Source: Inonotus obliquus (lineage: Eukaryota > Basidiomycota > Agaricomycetes > Hymenochaetales > Hymenochaetaceae). From it: DNA of 64,000 bases. The translations under genes and the position numbers were made by a program. This document shows positions 60,611 through 64,000 of this stretch, in pieces. The stretch covers positions 496,001 to 560,000 of the forward strand of contig JAJHTX010000002.1 of the NCBI GenBank assembly GCA_032164295.1, read 5' to 3'. Numbering within the stretch: the stretch's first letter is position 1; each line of letters starts with the position of its first letter. The notes beneath the pieces are model-generated. The model saw only the letters and a program-made list of their open reading frames with translations. It did no database searches and was not told the origin of the DNA.

Positions 60611-62137
60611 TCATGAAGTAGTCATAGTCGTAGATGCAACTGCAGTTGCAGCCACACCAGGTACCGAAGCCAAAACCTCACCCCCACCTCCACCACTCCC
60701 ACTCCCACTCTTTCCCTTACTCTTCCCCCTCCCCCACCTAACCCCAACCCTCTCCCCATCAATCTCCAACCCACCACCACCCGACCCACCGCCCCCACAC
60801 CAAACCTCAGCAGCCCTCTCCGCACAACTCCTATTCACAAAATTAACAAACGCGCACCGGGATTTGGAAACGTGGACGATTGATCGGATTGAGTTCGCCG
60901 GATTTTGATTCGGGTCGGTTGTTTGGGAAGACGAGGAAGTGGAAGTGGAAGAGAGGATGGAGAGAGGAAGAGTCTGAACGAGTTGAGTTCGGAGGGATTG
61001 TTCAGTTGTTGAAGCAGGTAGTGAAGATAAGAATAACGATGTCTATTTTCATTTCATTCGACGAGGAATGTAATGGTGATAGTGATAGTGATGAGTTAAC
61101 AAGTCCATGTATTCAGGAGAAAGAAAAGCGAACGTACAATCGACTCGTCTTCAGGTGGCTTCAGACCTGCTGATTCTGCATTGTGCGCGAGAATCTTTCG
61201 AGCAACAGGGTCGTTCCTGCCATAATACCGATCTTGTAAATTCTGTTTTGATAACTCGTTGTCTTCTGGCATCTCATGTCTAATATTCACCATTCACAAC
61301 AACAACAAATTCGAGTTGAGTTAATATGGATATGGAAGGATGGTTTTTGTGAACGTAAAACGTACCTGTAGGGACACTCATTTCCTCGATTACATTCCCC
61401 CTTCGCAAAGAACGAACAGACTTTTGTTCGATTTCGTTTATAATAAGGATCCGTCCGTGCCAGCTGTTTCAACATCTCCTTCCCAGCAGACTGCGCTCTT
61501 CCAGAATCCAACAACGACTTATTCCCTTCCAGCTAAACACGCATTTCATCAGCATTCGACATTCAAAAACCCAAATCCAATTCCCATAAAAAGGGACAAA
61601 CGACAACAAACAACTCACCTTCCCATCCATATTCTGCGCAAAATACTCCCTATTAATATCACTACTCGGAGCCTGACTCTTAATCCCAAGCGCCGCATCT
61701 CTCACTTGAGTCGGCAACCCATACTCAAGGTCCAAAAGACACGTCTGACAAACATTCTTGATTTTAGCGCATGTTTGACATATGACGGTGTGTTTGAAAC
61801 GCATTCCCATTCCTTGGCCTGGGTTCCAGCGGAAGACTGTGAATGGACGGGCGCAGGTTCCGCAGGGACGGCCGAATTCTTGTTTTGTCTTTTAGAGTTG
61901 AACGTTGAGTTGAGATGAGTTGGGTAAGTTTTGGGGGAGAAGGTGGGCGCATAGACGTACCATGCGAACAAAGGCGTTATCACCAAGGCCTGTCGTGGTC
62001 GTTGAAAAAGTTGGGTTTATAGTAAGTAATACACCACCAGACGGATTAAAACGAAAGTCCGACGCACAAGTCTCGCAAAGAATAGGGAACTCGCTCTGTT
62101 CCCACCCAGCCTTGTTGATATCTGCTTTCGGCGGCAT
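60611..62137 (-). CDS. SLT11: Pre-mRNA splicing factor Slt11/RBM22 (Ecm2-like)
   Basis: The ATG at 62137 opens [24 protein letters not shown], which splices at about 62068/61986 to LGDNAFVRM and then to [13 protein letters not shown], giving the zinc-finger domain. The rest of it includes [23 protein letters not shown]. Next, a CCCH finger reads [19 protein letters not shown] across an intron near 61370. After [11 protein letters not shown] comes an RRM (TSLFLSSLP..., then [17 protein letters not shown] near 60850), and a Gly-rich tail ends at 60611. Human RBM22 and yeast Ecm2 (Slt11) sit in the activated spliceosome touching U6 snRNA. The gene is divergent from the U6 gene only 242 bp away. 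Six or so short introns are present. Confidence 0.93.
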
Positions 62138-62379
62138 CTCGTAGCGTTACCAACAACTTTCAGTCGGTGCAAAGCGTCGAGTTGGCGTCTCCGGGGTCTA
62201 GTAGTGGTAGTGTAACTGTAACTTGTGTAATAGTGAGTTGAAAGTCTCGAGTCCCGCACGTGAGTCCACTCTCGTCCCGTGTCCGTGACACCGTCGTGAC
62301 ACCGTGACATGAGCTAACCCGGCGACTGACAAAAACCCAAACACAACGTGACGTCCATCCCAAAAAGGTAAGGAATAAT
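62138..62379. promoter_or_regulatory. Divergent promoter interval, SLT11 (Pol II) and U6 (Pol III)
   Basis: These 242 bp separate the SLT11 start codon from the U6 5' end. It should hold a Pol II promoter on one side and the U6 upstream promoter on the other. No clear TATA box is visible 25-30 bp before U6, where the sequence is CCAAAAAGG. Confidence 0.45.
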
Positions 62380-62403
62380 GTCCCCTTCGGGGTGACATAC
62401 GAA

Positions 62404-62434
<31 letters not shown>

Positions 62435-62505
62435 GGCCCCTGCACAAGGATGACACGCTTTTCAGAGTGGAATGCACTTCGGTGCACAATATTTATTGCT
62501 ATTCT
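62380..62505 (+). ncRNA. U6 spliceosomal RNA
   Basis: The core is near-identical to other U6 RNAs: AATTGGAACGATACAGAGAA, then GATTAGCATGGCCCCTGCAC and AAGGATGACACGC. It includes the ACAGAGA box, the AGC triad and the internal stem-loop. The 5' hairpin is GTCCCC-TTCG-GGGTGAC at 62380-62396. Unlike most U6, the 3' part forms a second UUCG-capped hairpin (TGCAC-TTCG-GTGCA, 62473-62486). The 3' end is set near the first T4 run (62505-62508) and may be off by about 15 nt; an earlier TTTT at 62459-62462 is internal and belongs to the family consensus. Confidence 0.92.
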
Positions 62506-64000
62506 TTTCTTTTCATTATTAGATGATGTATGGAAGCAACGAACCACTCAAGATCGGTCAAGAAGGGATTTGGATAGGGCACACCGATGCTGTTTGTTCA
62601 CCAGAATATTGATTACATGCCTCTCAGTGTTGGTCACCAGCCAGTCATATCAGAGGAGAGGATTCATGTATATTTACCTCACGCGTTACGTGCCGATACA
62701 AGAGCTACGAGAAGGTGAAGAGTAGTCGTTGAAGCTAATGATGGTATTGATCTTGTAGTTTCCGGATTGCCCAAGCCTCAATATACGATCCAACATGCGC
62801 GCGCGAAGGTATCCAGGTATATAAAGTAGTCCCAGCCTGCTCATACTGTCGGCCGCTTCTCTCCCCCACGAGTTGTTTCATGCTCCATGCAGCACAGTCG
62901 TCCTAGTATGAATCTAGATTGCGCTGAGTTTATACGGAGGTGATGCGGCCGATTTCCGGTCTCAGACTGGATGCTAGTCGAGCTTTCACTGGATTGAGAC
63001 GAAGTTTCAACCCGGCCTTGTGAAGTATAAAGTCTGGCATACTTCCCCGTCTTGTCCTTCAGCAACTTGCTCTTCATCTGCGATCGTCTACTGCTTGCGA
63101 ACAATCCTCTCTAAGTCTATCGTATCTCTACGAACACATTTCTTTCATCACCTAATTCACATGGGCTAACATTGCCTGCACTCAGTCTCTACTTTCCATC
63201 AATACTCCAATCCGTCAATGGTAGCGGAACCCTACCATACTCTATGGTATGTGCTCCATGACCGTACTTTGTTGGCCTCTGACATGTCAGCCCAGTGCCG
63301 TGATGCACCTCATATAACCAACAATCTCTGTCGCGTCGTTCTCACACAATTGGTATCCCGAACCGTTGGCCAGTGGCTTCCTCGAGGGTATATTCTACAA
63401 GAAATCGATACCGCGGATCCGGGTGTGTGTGTGAAGGAGTCTGGACAGCGATAGCGTGTGTAGGTGGATGAGCCCGGTGCCGCACGTAAAGGCTGTTTGC
63501 TGATCCGCATTATCAAGGTACGTGGGTTCATGCCCCGGGTCCCCTCCCGCCACTACGTCTTTCCGTCCGATTCATGTGTCCGCACAGACCGCCTATCAGT
63601 CGCATCCACGCCGTTCCGCAGACAAAGTCCACGCTCATCCACTGCTCATACGAAAGCTTGATATATTCTCCATATTCTGTCTAGCTAGCAGAAGCTTGTA
63701 TGCATCCTATGTGATGATTCTGAAGCGGATTGCCACACGTATGTTCACTACTACTTCCTCCATACCCCATTATGGCTGACCATCAAAGTAATACTAGTCA
63801 TCCCTTCGCATTACGATCAAGATATCACCCATGTCGGTCATTACGTGGTCGGGCTGGGCTCAGCTACTTTTGAGTGAGTAGTTATCCGTGTACGCTGCTG
63901 GAGCAACTAATGTGTGTAAATAACGCATTGCGATCACTGACACAGCGGATAGGCGGGTGGCGAATTGGACATGTCGGAAGGAAGAGGTTAGGAGGAGGAG
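62506..64000. other. Window end, no gene supported
   Basis: A minus-strand frame from ATG 63077 to 62841 codes about 78 Ser/Lys/Arg-rich residues (MKSKLLKDKTGKYARLYTSQ at its start) and has TATATAAA-like sequence nearby on the opposite side, but no domain; I leave it as a weak candidate. The remainder has short conflicting frames, a GTGTGTGTG run near 63425 and no RNA gene or repeat array that I can support. Confidence 0.35.

Overview
The window is a 64 kb piece of a basidiomycete (very probably Agaricomycete) nuclear genome. Genes are dense and cut by many short (about 45-70 nt) GT-AG introns. Ordinary eukaryotic housekeeping proteins sit beside families typical of mushrooms: a DUF7918-like protein, an SRPK-type kinase with an HSDLK loop, and TKL kinases carrying a GGYxDxxxG loop. 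There is no prokaryotic, plasmid or viral signal. Exon joins were worked out by hand from splice sites and reading phase. Where a start or end is unsure, the entry says so.

Layout. 0.4-4.6 kb (-): a large low-complexity protein with a conserved C-terminal core and an Ig/cadherin-like fold. 4.6-8.1 kb: no supportable gene. 8.1-9.8 (+): SRPK-like kinase. 10.6-12.4 (-): DUF7918-like protein. 13.2-16.2 (+): AFG2/Drg1 double AAA ATPase. 16.4-18.0 (+): DASH cryptochrome whose N-terminal domain is broken. 18.2-19.7 (-): AP endonuclease. 20.0-21.8 (-): nicotinate phosphoribosyltransferase. 21.9 (+): tRNA-Phe. 22.3-24.6 (+): flavin monooxygenase. 25.7-28.1 (-): tail-anchored FHA protein of the SLMAP/Far9-10 type. 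28.7-30.1 (+): tyrosine phosphatase. 32.3-33.2 (-): V-ATPase subunit D. 33.6-35.1 (+): LEA2-like membrane protein. 35.6-37.5 (-): TMCO4/Mil1-type DUF726 lipase. 37.7-39.1 (-): Spp2/GPKOW G-patch protein. 39.4-41.2 (+): RING/coiled-coil protein. 41.4-46.2 (+): large JmjC protein. 47.6-49.7 (-): casein kinase I of the Yck type. 50.5-54.2 (+): a tandem-kinase gene followed by a decayed third kinase copy. 54.8-55.7 (+): ribosomal protein L26. 56.0-57.75 (-): UFD1. 57.95-60.1 (+): CCT4. 60.6-62.1 (-): Slt11/RBM22. 62.4 (+): U6 snRNA. 62.5-64.0: no supportable gene.

Themes. Three groups of neighbours share a process. DNA damage: DASH cryptochrome and AP endonuclease are convergent, 127 bp apart. 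Protein quality control: UFD1 and CCT4 are head-to-head over 198 bp, with AFG2 elsewhere in the window. Pre-mRNA splicing: Slt11/RBM22 is divergent from the U6 RNA gene, the RNA its family contacts, and the Spp2-like gene lies elsewhere.

The most unusual locus is 50.5-54.6 kb. One continuous gene encodes two TKL-like kinase domains. The first has lost the glycine loop, the catalytic Asp and the DFG Phe, while the second keeps all three, so the order is pseudokinase then kinase as in JAKs. A third copy and its flanks are decaying just downstream. The second notable anomaly is the DASH cryptochrome, which lacks about 30 expected residues at a point where the reading frame also shifts.
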